From Streptantibioticus_C sp963761325 (GTDB taxonomy: Bacteria > Actinomycetota > Actinomycetes > Streptomycetales > Streptomycetaceae): a DNA stretch of 64,000 nt. Each line of letters begins with the position of its first letter. The stretch's first letter is position 1. Both the position numbers and the translations under genes were made by a program. Below, piece by piece: positions 24,565-33,281 of the stretch. The stretch lies in NCBI GenBank assembly GCA_963761325.1, contig CAVXGZ010000001.1, forward strand, positions 1,736,001-1,800,000, given 5' to 3'. Below the pieces are notes generated by a model, which was not told the DNA's origin, searched no databases, and saw nothing but the letters and a program-made list of their open reading frames with translations.

Positions 24565-25923
24565 ATGGGAGCGGGGATGGCCGAGAGGAATCAGCGCACG
24601 GTACGTGACCTGCGCCGCGGCAACAGATCGGCACTGCTGCGCCATCTGTGGTTCGAAGGACCGCTCAGCCGTCAGGAACTCGGCCGCGACACCGGTCTGA
24701 GCGCCGGTTCGATCAGCAACGTGGTCGGCGAGTTGATCGCCGACGGGCTCGTCGAGGAGGCCGGCGCCGTCGACTCCGACGGCGGCCGCCCGATCACCCT
24801 GCTGAAGGTCGCCGCCGGCTACGGCCGGGTGGTCGGCGTCGACGTCGGCGAGACCCGGGTGCGGGTGGAGCTGTTCGACCTCGACCTGGTGGAACTCGCC
24901 GTCACCGAGCACCCGTTGTCCGACAGCGGCCACGACGTGGACCACGTGGTGGCCCTGGTGCTCGACGGCCTCGCCGCGGTGCTGGCCGACACCGGCACCG
25001 ACCCGGCCCACGTGCTCGGCGTCGGGGTGGGCGTGCCGGGCATCGTCGAGCAGGGCGCCCGCAGCGACCAGGCGGTGGTGCACGGGCAGACCGTCGGCTG
25101 GCACGCGGTCCCGTTCGGCGCCCTGCTGCGGGCCGGCACCGACCTGCCGCTGCACATCGAGAACGGCGCCAAGACGCTGGGCCAGGCCGAGATGTGGTTC
25201 GGCGGCGGGCGCGGCGTGCGGGACGCGGTCGTGGCGCTGATCGGCTCCGGCGTCGGGGCCTGCGTGGTGAGCGACGGCGAGGTGTTCCGCGGCGCGACGA
25301 GCGCCAGCGCGGGCGAGTGGGGCCACACCACGATGCGGGTCGGCGGCCGCCGCTGCCGGTGCGGCGCGCTGGGCTGCCTGGAGGCGTACATCGGCGCCGA
25401 GGCGATGCTGGAGCGCTGGGGCGCCGCACCGGCCGGCGCCACCGAGGAGGCGGCGCTGGCCGCGCTGCTGGAGCGGGCCGACCACGGCGACGAGAAGGCG
25501 GGCGCGGTGCTGGCGCAGACCGCGGAGTACCTCGGCGCCGGGATCGCCGACCTGATCAACCTCTTCAGCCCGGAGCGGATCCTGCTCGGCGGCTGGGCCG
25601 GGCTGCTGCTCGGGCCGCGCCTGCTGCCCGCGGTGCGCCGGCACGCCGCCGCCTACGCGTTGGACCACCCGTGCGGCCGGGCGGTCATCGACCTGAGCCG
25701 GCTCGGCCCGGAGGCGGTCACGGTGGGCGCCGCCACGCTGCCGCTCTCCCGGTTCCTGGAGGCCGGCGGCCGGCCCGGCCCGCGGGTCGCGGATCCGCTC
25801 GCCGACGGCGGAACCGATCGGCACGGTAGCGGCGTTCAAGCGGACAGAGGGATCCGTGCCCTCGCCCGCAGCGGCGGCGCAGCACGGCGAGACGAACCGC
25901 ACGCCAAGGAGCGCCGTCCGTGA
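24565..25923 (+). CDS. ROK-family transcriptional regulator
   Basis: A 452-residue XylR/NagC-type protein. The HTH is at about 18-65 (GNRSALLRHLWFEGPLSRQE, then GLSAGSISNVVGELIADGL). The sugar-kinase-like domain follows, with VVGVDVGETRVRVELFDL and the zinc site CRCGALGCLEAYIG typical of ROK members. It diverges from the MalEFG-Bgl operon and has its operator in the gap, so it should repress that operon until the imported sugar binds. ATG at 24577 is an alternative start. The last 60 residues are a poorly conserved tail that overlaps the next gene. Confidence 0.9.
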   Translation: MGAGMAERNQRTVRDLRRGNRSALLRHLWFEGPLSRQELGRDTGLSAGSISNVVGELIADGLVEEAGAVDSDGGRPITLLKVAAGYGRVVGVDVGETRVRVELFDLDLVELAVTEHPLSDSGHDVDHVVALVLDGLAAVLADTGTDPAHVLGVGVGVPGIVEQGARSDQAVVHGQTVGWHAVPFGALLRAGTDLPLHIENGAKTLGQAEMWFGGGRGVRDAVVALIGSGVGACVVSDGEVFRGATSASAGEWGHTTMRVGGRRCRCGALGCLEAYIGAEAMLERWGAAPAGATEEAALAALLERADHGDEKAGAVLAQTAEYLGAGIADLINLFSPERILLGGWAGLLLGPRLLPAVRRHAAAYALDHPCGRAVIDLSRLGPEAVTVGAATLPLSRFLEAGGRPGPRVADPLADGGTDRHGSGVQADRGIRALARSGGAARRDEPHAKERRP

Positions 25924-26741
25924 CACTTCACCAGCAGATCGTCGGCAACGCCATGCAGATGGCGGTCTGCACCCTCCAGCCGGGCCAGACCGTCTACTGC
26001 GAGGCCGGCAAGTTCCTGTTCAAGACCTCCAACGTGAGCATGGACACCCGGCTCGGCGCGCCCGGCAGCCAGGGAGCCGCGGCCGGCGCCGGCCAGGGCG
26101 GCGGTGGCGGGATGGGCGGCCTGCTGCGGCAGGCGATGGGCACCGCCATGCAGGTCGGCAGCCGGATGCTGGCCGGCGAGTCGCTGGCGTTCCAGTACTT
26201 CACCTCCACCGGCGGCGAGGGCACGGTGGGCTTCGCCGGCGTGCTCCCCGGCGAGATGCGCGCGCTCGAACTCGACGGCGCCCGCGCCTGGTTCGCGGAG
26301 AAGGACGCCTTCGTGGCGGCCGAGTCCACGGTGCGCTTCGGCATCGCCTTCGCCGGCGCCCGGCAGGGCATGAGCGGCGGCGAGGGGTTCGTCCTGGAGA
26401 AGTTCACCGGCCGCGGCACGGTGATCATCGCCGGCGCCGGCAACTTCATCGATCTCAACCCGGCCGAGTTCGGCGGCCGTATCGAGGTGGACACCGGCTG
26501 TATCGTCGCCTTCGAGGAGGGCATCCGCTACGGGGTCGAGCGCATCGGCCGACTCAACCGGCAGGGCATCATGAACGCCGTCTTCGGCGGCGAGGGCCTC
26601 TCGCTCGCCACCCTGGAGGGCGACGGCCGGGTCATCCTGCAGTCGATGACCCTCGAAGGACTCGCCAACGCCCTGCGCAAGGCGCAGGGTCCGGAGAAGC
26701 AGGGGCCCACCGGCGGCCTGTTCTCCACCGACGTCGGCTGA
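25920..26741 (+). CDS. AIM24-family protein
   Basis: A 273-residue protein of the AIM24/TIGR00266 group, which forms beta-barrel trimers and has no known enzymatic role. Motifs include MQMAVCTLQPGQTVYCEAGKF, a Gly-rich loop (AGAGQGGGGGMGG) and FTGRGTVIIAGAGNFIDL. GTG overlaps the ROK stop and is well placed behind AAGGAG, so it is probably cotranscribed with the ROK gene. Why an AIM24 gene travels with a sugar repressor is unclear. Confidence 0.85.
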   Translation: MTLHQQIVGNAMQMAVCTLQPGQTVYCEAGKFLFKTSNVSMDTRLGAPGSQGAAAGAGQGGGGGMGGLLRQAMGTAMQVGSRMLAGESLAFQYFTSTGGEGTVGFAGVLPGEMRALELDGARAWFAEKDAFVAAESTVRFGIAFAGARQGMSGGEGFVLEKFTGRGTVIIAGAGNFIDLNPAEFGGRIEVDTGCIVAFEEGIRYGVERIGRLNRQGIMNAVFGGEGLSLATLEGDGRVILQSMTLEGLANALRKAQGPEKQGPTGGLFSTDVG

Positions 26742-26786
26742 ACGCGGTTCAGGAACCCCGAACCCCGGAAGGTAGGGCGAAGCATC

Positions 26787-27461
26787 GTGTACCGCTGGCA
26801 GACCACCCGTGCCGCCCTGGCGCAACGGCTGGTCGCCGTCATCCGCATGGGCAGCTACGACCACGCGGCCGCCGCCGCCGGCACCCTGCTGTCGGCCGGC
26901 CTGACGGCCATGGAGATCTCGCTGACCACGCCGTTCGCCCTGGAGGCGGTCACCACCATGGTGCGCGAGGTCGGCGAGGACGCGGTGATCGGCGCGGGCA
27001 CCGTGCTGGACGCCACCGCCGCCCGGCTCGCCGTCGAGGCCGGCGCGCGCTACCTGTCCGCGCCCCACCTCGACCCCGAGGTGATCCGCACCGCCCACCG
27101 CTACGGCGTGCCGGTCTTCGTCGGCGCCGCGACCCCCGGCGAGGTGGTCCGCGCCCTCGAACTCGGCGCCGACGCGATCAAGTTGTTCCCGGCCTCGGCC
27201 GTCTCGCCGGAGTGGATCCGCGGGGTGCGCGCCGCCCTCCCGCAGGCGCCGCTGATCGCCACCGGCGGGGTGACCGCCGAGCGCGCGCCGGAGTGGATCG
27301 AGGCCGGTGCGGTGGCGTGCGCCATCGGCACCGGGCTGACCGCGGGGGACCGCGACACCGTGCTCAAGCGCGCCGCCGACCTGCTGGCCCGGCTCGCCGA
27401 CCTCACCGAGCGCGAGGAGGCCGCGCCGCCGGGGGAAGAAGCCCCGGGGCCGCGTGGTTGA
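26787..27461 (+). CDS. eda: KDPG/KHG aldolase
   Basis: A 224-residue class I aldolase splitting 2-keto-3-deoxy-6-phosphogluconate (or 4-hydroxy-2-oxoglutarate) to pyruvate. The catalytic Glu43 is in AMEISLTTP and the Schiff-base Lys132 in ADAIKLFPAS. GTG follows GGAAGG. The length is normal and a short acidic tail is added. No edd or KDG kinase is adjacent, so whether it acts in sugar-acid breakdown linked to the neighbouring sugar genes is inference. Confidence 0.88.
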   Translation: MYRWQTTRAALAQRLVAVIRMGSYDHAAAAAGTLLSAGLTAMEISLTTPFALEAVTTMVREVGEDAVIGAGTVLDATAARLAVEAGARYLSAPHLDPEVIRTAHRYGVPVFVGAATPGEVVRALELGADAIKLFPASAVSPEWIRGVRAALPQAPLIATGGVTAERAPEWIEAGAVACAIGTGLTAGDRDTVLKRAADLLARLADLTEREEAAPPGEEAPGPRG

Positions 27462-27497
27462 CCAGCGCGTACCGTCCGATCCCGAACAGGAGCCACC

Positions 27498-27989
27498 GTG
27501 GCCAGCCTCTACGACATCCCCCTGCACACCCTCGGCGGGGAGCCCGCCAGCCTCGCCGACCACCGCGGCAAGGCGCTGCTGATCGTCAACGTGGCGTCCA
27601 AGTGCGGTCTCACCCCGCAGTACGAGGGCCTGGAGCGGCTGCAGAAGCGCTACGCGGACCGGGGATTCACCGTGCTGGGCTTCCCGTGCAACCAGTTCGC
27701 CGGCCAGGAGCCGGGCGGCGCGCAGGAGATCGAGACCTTCTGCTCGACGACCTACGGGGTCAGCTTCCCGCTCTACGCGAAGGCCGACGTCAACGGCGCC
27801 GGCCGGCAGCCGCTCTACACCGAGCTGACCGCCGCCGCCGACGCGGAGGGCGAGGCCGGCGACGTGCAGTGGAACTTCGAGAAGTTCCTGGTCGGCGCGG
27901 ACGGCACCGTCGCCGCCCGGTTCCGCCCGCGCACCGAGCCGGAGGCCGACGAGGTGGTCGCCGCCATCGAGGCGGCGCTGCCCGCCTGA
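27498..27989 (+). CDS. Glutathione-peroxidase-family thiol peroxidase
   Basis: A 163-residue Gpx-fold enzyme reducing hydroperoxides. Peroxidatic Cys36 lies in NVASKCGLTPQY, Cys64 in GFPCNQFAGQEPG, and the Trp-Asn pair in VQWNFEKFLV; Cys replaces selenocysteine. Actinomycetes lack glutathione, so mycothiol or thioredoxin is the likely reductant. ATG with GGAGCC upstream. It ends before a strong terminator, and the next genes face it. Confidence 0.92.
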   Translation: MASLYDIPLHTLGGEPASLADHRGKALLIVNVASKCGLTPQYEGLERLQKRYADRGFTVLGFPCNQFAGQEPGGAQEIETFCSTTYGVSFPLYAKADVNGAGRQPLYTELTAAADAEGEAGDVQWNFEKFLVGADGTVAARFRPRTEPEADEVVAAIEAALPA

Positions 27990-28003
27990 CCCGCCCGGCA
28001 GCC

Positions 28004-28035
28004 GTGCGGCCGCCCCCGGACGGGAGCGGCCGCAC
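28004..28035. terminator. Bidirectional terminator
   Basis: A 10-base perfect stem (GTGCGGCCGC paired with GCGGCCGCAC) with a 12-base loop lies between the converging peroxidase and sugar-ABC genes. Confidence 0.65.
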
Positions 28036-28040
28036 CGCGG

Positions 28041-28910
28041 TCATTCCGGCGTGCCCGGCAGCTCCGCCACCTCGACACCGCGCACCTGGGCCAACTCGTG
28101 CTTGAGCGCGGCCAGTTCGGCGCCGCCCGACATGTGGTGGGTGAGCACGTCGAGGCTGACCTCCTCGCGCGGCGCGCTCAGCTCCAGGGTGCCGAGCCGC
28201 AACACCGCGAAGTGGTCGCCCACCATGTAGGCGTGGTGCGGGTTGTGGGTGATGAAGATGACCGCGAGCCCGCGCTCCCGGGCGGCGGCGATGTACTTGA
28301 GCACCACGCCGGACTGCTTGACGCCGAGCGCGGCGGTCGGCTCGTCGAGGATCAGCACCCGGGCGCCGAAGTGCACCGCGCGGGCGATGGCGACCGACTG
28401 CCGCTGGCCGCCGGAGAGCGAGCCGATCGGCTGGTCGAGGTCGTCCAGCACGATGCCCATGCCGCGCAGTTCCTCGTCGGCGGTGCGCCGCATCCGCGCG
28501 ATGTCCAGCCGGCGGAACGGCCAGGGCCCGCGGGTCGGCTCGGAGCCGAGGAAGAAGTTGCGCCACACCGGCATCAGCGGCACGGTGGCCAGGTCCTGGT
28601 AGACCGTCGCGATGCCGCGGTCCAGCGCCTCGCGCGGGTTGGCCAGCCGGACCGGTTCGCCGTCGATCAGGTACTCGCCCTCGGTGTGCTGGTGCAGCCC
28701 CGAGACGATCTTGATCAGCGTGCTCTTGCCCGCGCCGTTGTCGCCCAGCACGCAGGTCACCGTGCCGGACCGCACCGCCAGGTCCACCCCGTACAGGGCG
28801 CGCACGTTGCCGTAGGACTTGCCGGCCCCGCGCAGTTCGACGACCGGGCGGCCGGAGCCGGAGTGCTCGGTGAGTTCGGGCTCGAAGGCCCCGGGGGACT
28901 GCTCGGACAT
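28041..28910 (-). CDS. Sugar (inositol-type) ABC importer ATPase, single NBD
   Basis: A 289-residue ATPase: Walker A GDNGAGKST, signature SLSGGQRQSVAIARA and Walker B VLILDEPTAAL. It belongs to the RbsA/MglA branch but has one nucleotide-binding domain instead of two, as is common in actinomycetes. ATG is eight bases after AGGAGG; an earlier GTG touches that site. It is the third gene of binding protein, permease, ATPase, divergent from iolC, which suggests myo-inositol or a related polyol as substrate. Confidence 0.88.
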   Translation of the reverse strand: MSEQSPGAFEPELTEHSGSGRPVVELRGAGKSYGNVRALYGVDLAVRSGTVTCVLGDNGAGKSTLIKIVSGLHQHTEGEYLIDGEPVRLANPREALDRGIATVYQDLATVPLMPVWRNFFLGSEPTRGPWPFRRLDIARMRRTADEELRGMGIVLDDLDQPIGSLSGGQRQSVAIARAVHFGARVLILDEPTAALGVKQSGVVLKYIAAARERGLAVIFITHNPHHAYMVGDHFAVLRLGTLELSAPREEVSLDVLTHHMSGGAELAALKHELAQVRGVEVAELPGTPE

Positions 28911-28915
28911 CTCGC

Positions 28916-29986
28916 TCACCTCCTGGTCGCCTGGCGGCGTACCCACAGATTGACCAGCGTCGCCCCGAGCAGCATCACGCCGAGGAAGAACTTGAACCAG
29001 TCCGGGTTCCAGTTGGCGTAGACGATGCCCTCGGTGACCATGCCGAAGATCAGCGCCCCGATCACCGCGCCGACCGCCGAGCCGTAGCCGCCGGTCAGCA
29101 GGCAGCCGCCGATGACCGCGGCGATGATGTACAGGAACTCGTTGCCCACGCCCTCGCCGGACTGCACGGTGTCGAAGGAGAACAGCTGGTTCATCCCCAC
29201 GAACCAGGCGGCGAAGCCCACCGACATGAACAGCGCGATCTTGGTGAACGCCACCGGCACGCCGACCGACCGGGCGCTCTCCCGGTCGCCGCCGACCGCG
29301 AAGACCCAGTTGCCGAACCGGGTGCGCAGCAGCACCCAGGTGGCGATGGCGGCGAAGCCCAGCCACCAGAAGACGGTGATCTTGAACTGCGCCCCGGCGA
29401 TGTCGACGCTGGAGGCGAAGACCTTCCGCGCCTGGCCGAAGCCGTCCATGTCGCTGATCGAGTCGGTCGCCACGTTGCCGGTGAGCAGCTTGGTGACCGC
29501 CAGGTTCAGGCCCTGCAGCATCAGGAAGGTGCCCAGCGTCACCAGGAAGCTCGGCAGCCCGGTCCTGATGAGCAGGAAGCCGTTGAGCGCGCCGACGCCC
29601 AGTGACACCGCGAGCGCCACCAGCACGCCGACCCAGACGTTCTGGGTGAGCTGCCAGCTCAGCATGCTGGCGGTCAGCGCCGAGGTGATCACCGCTACCC
29701 CGGCCGACAGGTCGAACTCGCCGCCGATCATCAGCAGCGCCACCGGCACGGCCACGATGCCGATCGTGGACGCCTGGTAGAGCACGGTGGCCAGCGAGTC
29801 CAACTGCCGGAACGGCGGTGCGACGGCGAAGAAGAACACGTAGACCGCGATCGCCCCGACCAGCGCGCCGACCTCCGGCCGGGCCAGCACCCGGCGGGCC
29901 GGCGAGCGCCGGGCGGTGCGCGGGCCGGCGCCGGCCGGCGGCGCGGCGGGCGGCTGGGCGGGCGGCGCCGCGTCGGCCATCGCCAT
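28916..29986 (-). CDS. Sugar ABC importer permease (RbsC type)
   Basis: A 356-residue permease with a Pro/Ala-rich start and about nine membrane segments. GGEFDLSAGVAV and VTLGTFLMLQGLNLAVTKL are the RbsC-family landmarks. The ATG overlaps the binding-protein stop (TGATG), and a GTG is three bases upstream. It forms the membrane channel for the neighbouring binding protein and ATPase. Confidence 0.88.
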   Translation of the reverse strand: MAMADAAPPAQPPAAPPAGAGPRTARRSPARRVLARPEVGALVGAIAVYVFFFAVAPPFRQLDSLATVLYQASTIGIVAVPVALLMIGGEFDLSAGVAVITSALTASMLSWQLTQNVWVGVLVALAVSLGVGALNGFLLIRTGLPSFLVTLGTFLMLQGLNLAVTKLLTGNVATDSISDMDGFGQARKVFASSVDIAGAQFKITVFWWLGFAAIATWVLLRTRFGNWVFAVGGDRESARSVGVPVAFTKIALFMSVGFAAWFVGMNQLFSFDTVQSGEGVGNEFLYIIAAVIGGCLLTGGYGSAVGAVIGALIFGMVTEGIVYANWNPDWFKFFLGVMLLGATLVNLWVRRQATRR

Positions 29987-30999
29987 CACCGGGTCCCGTG
30001 GGCGGCGAACTTGGCGATGGCGGCGACGTTGGACCGGTCCACGAAGGCCGGCCCGGTCAGCACCGGTTCGGTGCCGCCGCCGCTGATGTTGCCGTTGAAC
30101 TTGTACAGCCACAGCCCGTCGACGGCCAGGTAGCCCTGCAGGTAGGGCTGCTGGTCGACGGCGAACTGGATGCTGCCGTTCTCGATGCCGTGCACCAGGT
30201 CCTCGTTGAGGTCAAAGGTGGCCACCTTCGCCTTGCTGCCCGCGTCGGAGACCGCCTGGACCGCGGTGAGCGCGAAGGGCGCGCCCAGCGTGACGACCTC
30301 GTCGATCGAGTGGTCCTGCTGGAGCTTGGCCGTCAGGGTGGACTTGACGGACGGCATGTCGGCGCCGTTGACGTAGAGCAGGTCGGTCCGGCCCTTGAAG
30401 GTCTTCTTCAGGCCCGCGCAGCGCTGCTGGAGGCCGACGTTGCCCTGCTCGTGGATGACGCACAGCGCGTGCCTGGCGCCGATCTGGTCGAGCCGGTCGC
30501 CGAACGCCTGGCCGGCGATGGACTCGTCCTGCCCGAAGAACTCCAGCATCTTCTGGCTCTTCCAGTCCTCGACGCCCGAGTTGAGGCCGACGACCGGGAT
30601 GTGGTGGCTCTCCGCGTCGGCGACCACGCTCTTCATCGCGTCCGGGTCGGCCAGCGTGACGGCGATGCCGTCCACCTTCTGGTCGATCGCGTTCTGCACC
30701 AGGTTGGCCTGGTTGGCGGCGTCGGGGTCGCTGGCGTAGACGAGGTCCACGTTGTCCTTGGCGGCGGCCGCCTGCGCGCCCTTGCGCACCAGGTCCCAGA
30801 AGGTGTCGCCGGGGGCGGCGTGGGTGACCATCGCGATCTTGATGCGCGGCGTGGTCGCGTGCCCGGCGGCCAACTCGTTCGCGCGCTCCTGGGCGCGCTT
30901 GCCGCCGTGCGCGCTGGCGCAGCCGGACACCAGCAGCAGCCCCGCCACGCAGGCGGCGGCTACGGCTACGGCCTTGGGCCTCTTGCGGGTGCGTTCCAT
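29986..30999 (-). CDS. Sugar-binding lipoprotein (Peripla_BP_4 type)
   Basis: A 337-residue binding protein of the ribose/inositol class. The lipoprotein signal is AVAVAAACVAGLLLVSGC, with the lipobox LVSGC. Typical segments are KIAMVTHAAPGDTFWDLVRKGAQAAA, DGIAVTLADPDAM and VVGLNSG. It opens the importer operon and faces iolC across 340 bases. Fructose, ribose or inositol cannot be distinguished by eye; the divergent iol genes make inositol the best guess. Confidence 0.86.
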   Translation of the reverse strand: MERTRKRPKAVAVAAACVAGLLLVSGCASAHGGKRAQERANELAAGHATTPRIKIAMVTHAAPGDTFWDLVRKGAQAAAAKDNVDLVYASDPDAANQANLVQNAIDQKVDGIAVTLADPDAMKSVVADAESHHIPVVGLNSGVEDWKSQKMLEFFGQDESIAGQAFGDRLDQIGARHALCVIHEQGNVGLQQRCAGLKKTFKGRTDLLYVNGADMPSVKSTLTAKLQQDHSIDEVVTLGAPFALTAVQAVSDAGSKAKVATFDLNEDLVHGIENGSIQFAVDQQPYLQGYLAVDGLWLYKFNGNISGGGTEPVLTGPAFVDRSNVAAIAKFAAHGTR

Positions 31000-31339
31000 C
31001 GGGTCCTGTACCTCGAGTCGGGAGGAGAACAGCGGGGAGGCTGTCGCGGCGGACGGGCGGTCGGCGGCCCGGGTGTGGATCCCGGGCCGTTTGGGCAGGG
31101 GCAGGGCGGGCGCGCGGCGGCACCGCGCAACGGAGCCAACTCCCCTCCAGGAGGTTCTGTCAAGGCTTTGTTATGACATCAGGGGTTAGCGACATAAGCG
31201 GGAAATCGCCGCCCCGTGCACCGGTCCGGACGTTCGAATGTAAGGACAAATCATTGACACGGTCCGTCGTGCGGGGTTAGACAGGAGTGCCGGTTCCTCG
31301 GCCGCCCGATGCCGCACGCATCCTGGAGGAGTCACGCCC
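31000..31339. promoter_or_regulatory. Divergent control region between sugar importer and iolC
   Basis: 340 bases with no credible gene. An imperfect inverted repeat, TTATG-A-C ... G-A-CATAA, spans 31171-31197, and TGACAT/GACATA words recur nearby. Toward iolC, TTGACA (31254-31259) and TAGACA (31278-31283) with an 18-base spacer form a good promoter. Toward the importer, TTGACA appears on the minus strand at 31158-31163, but no good -10 follows. Confidence 0.55.
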
Positions 31340-32308
31340 ATGACCGAGCCCTATGACCTGATCACCATGGGCCGGATCGGAGTGGACCTCTATCCGCTGC
31401 AGACCGGCGTGGGGCTGGACCGGGTCGAGACGTTCGGCAGGTTCCTCGGCGGCTCCGCCACCAACGTCGCGGTCGCCGCCGCCCGGCTGGGCCGCCGGAC
31501 CGCGGTCGTCAGCCGCACCGGGCGCGACCCGTTCGGCGAGTACGTGCACCGCGCGCTGCGGGAGTTCGGGGTGGACGACCACTGGGTGACGCCGGTCGAC
31601 GCGTACCCGACCCCGGTCACCTTCTGCGAGATCTTCCCGCCCGACGACTTCCCGCTCTACTTCTACCGGCTGCCCAAGGCACCGGACCTCGTCATCCATC
31701 CGGGCGAACTCGACCTGGACGCCATCGGCGCGGCCCGGATCTTCTGGATGACCGGCACCGGCCTGTGCGAGGAGCCCAGCCGCACCGCGACGCTCACCGC
31801 GCTGCGCTCGCGGGCCCGGTCCGGCACCACCGTCTTCGACCTCGACTGGCGGCCGATGTTCTGGTCGGACCCGGCGCGCGCCAGGGCGGTCTACGCCGAG
31901 GCGCTCTCGCACGCCACCGTCGCGGTCGGCAACCTCGACGAGTGCGAGATCGCCACCGGCGTCCGCGAACCGCACGCCTGCGCCGCCGCGCTGCTGGACG
32001 CCGGGGTAGAACTGGCCGTCGTCAAGCAGGGCCCCAAGGGCGTGCTGGCCGTGCGGCGCGACGGCAGCAGCGCCGAGGTGCCGCCGGTCCCGGTCGAGGT
32101 GGTCAACGGCCTCGGCGCGGGCGACGCCTTCGGCGGCTCGCTCTGCCACGGCCTGCTCGCCGGCTGGGACCTGGAACGCGTCATGCGGCACGCCAACGCG
32201 GCCGGCGCGCTGGTCGCCTCCCGGCTGGCCTGCTCCGCCGCGATGCCGACCGCCGCCGAGGTCGCCGCGCTGCTGGCCGGCGCACCGGTGGACCGGGCGG
32301 CCCGGTGA
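31340..32308 (+). CDS. iolC: 5-dehydro-2-deoxygluconokinase
   Basis: A 322-residue PfkB-family kinase phosphorylating 2-deoxy-5-keto-gluconate in inositol breakdown. It shows GRIGVDLYPLQTGVGLD and GGSATNVAVAAARLGR near the start and the catalytic GLGAGDAFGGS near residue 258. ATG with GGAGGAG upstream. It is first in an iolC, aldolase-like, iolB, iolD operon with a promoter at 31254-31283. Generic PfkB sugar kinases are similar, but the neighbours settle the role. Confidence 0.92.
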   Translation: MTEPYDLITMGRIGVDLYPLQTGVGLDRVETFGRFLGGSATNVAVAAARLGRRTAVVSRTGRDPFGEYVHRALREFGVDDHWVTPVDAYPTPVTFCEIFPPDDFPLYFYRLPKAPDLVIHPGELDLDAIGAARIFWMTGTGLCEEPSRTATLTALRSRARSGTTVFDLDWRPMFWSDPARARAVYAEALSHATVAVGNLDECEIATGVREPHACAAALLDAGVELAVVKQGPKGVLAVRRDGSSAEVPPVPVEVVNGLGAGDAFGGSLCHGLLAGWDLERVMRHANAAGALVASRLACSAAMPTAAEVAALLAGAPVDRAAR

Positions 32309-32354
32309 ACTCCGCGCGCACCGTCGCCGGCTTCGTCCCCGCACCCTCCACGCC

Positions 32355-33251
32355 GTGAAAGCGAGCCCCCACTTGAGCATCAGCGTCAGCGACCTCGTCA
32401 CGGTGCGGGCCCGGCATCCGGAGGCCATCGCCGAGGCCGCCGCACGCCGCCGGCGCCGGCCCCTGCTCGGCAGCGGCGGCCGGCTGATGATCGTGGCGGC
32501 CGACCACCCGGCCCGCGGCGCCCTCGGCGTCGGCGACCGCGCGCTGGCCATGGCCAACCGGGCCGACCTGCTGGAGCGGCTGTGCACCGCGCTGGCCCGG
32601 CCCGGGGTGGACGGCGTGCTCGCCACCGCCGACGTCCTGGAGGACCTGCTGCTGCTCGGCGCGCTGGAGGGCAAGGTCGTGCTCGGTTCGATGAACCGGG
32701 GCGGACTGGCCGGCGCCGCCTTCGAGTTGGACGACCGCTTCACCGGGCACCGCCCGCGCGACCTCGCCCGGCTGGGCTTCGACGCCGGCAAGCTGCTGCT
32801 GCGCATCGACTACGACGACCCCGGTTCGCTCACCACGATGGAGTCCACCGCGCGGGTCATCGACGAGATGGCCGAGCGCCGGCTGCCGGTCTTCGTCGAG
32901 CCGTTCATCTCCCGCCGGATCGACGGCCGGGTCAGGAACGACCTGAGCGCGCGGGCGGTGACGCTGTCCGTCGCCGTCGCCTCCGGGCTGGGCGGCACCT
33001 CCGCGTACACCTGGCTCAAGCTCCCGGTCACCGAGGACGCCGACGAGATGGCCGTCGTCCTGGAGACCTCCACGCTGCCGGTCGTGCTGCTCGGCGGCGA
33101 GGCGGGCGCCGACCAGGAGGGGCTGTACGACAGATGGCGCAAGGCACTGCGCCTGCCCACCGTGCAGGGCCTGGTGGCCGGCCGCACGCTGCTGTACCCG
33201 GCGGCCGGCAGCGTCGAGGAAGCCGTGGACACCGCCGTCGGGCTGCTGTGA
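32355..33251 (+). CDS. Aldolase-like (beta/alpha)8 protein of the iol cluster (Cgl0159-type)
   Basis: A 298-residue TIM-barrel protein of the DeoC/FbaB-like group found in actinobacterial inositol clusters. LMIVAADHPARGALGVG is conserved at the start, and KLLLRIDYDDP and STLPVVLLGGEA lie at barrel strands. It occupies the place of IolJ (the aldolase splitting the phosphorylated keto-acid), and probably does that job. The GTG has no clear ribosome site; a TTG at 32373 is an alternative. Confidence 0.75.
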   Translation: MKASPHLSISVSDLVTVRARHPEAIAEAAARRRRRPLLGSGGRLMIVAADHPARGALGVGDRALAMANRADLLERLCTALARPGVDGVLATADVLEDLLLLGALEGKVVLGSMNRGGLAGAAFELDDRFTGHRPRDLARLGFDAGKLLLRIDYDDPGSLTTMESTARVIDEMAERRLPVFVEPFISRRIDGRVRNDLSARAVTLSVAVASGLGGTSAYTWLKLPVTEDADEMAVVLETSTLPVVLLGGEAGADQEGLYDRWRKALRLPTVQGLVAGRTLLYPAAGSVEEAVDTAVGLL

Positions 33252-33281
33252 ACCCGGCGCCGCAACAGGAAAGCTGACGCC

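Noticed and set aside
26744..26760. Short GGTTC-AG-GAACC inverted repeat after the AIM24 gene
   Set aside because: A five-base stem with a two-base loop is too small and common to call a terminator or operator.
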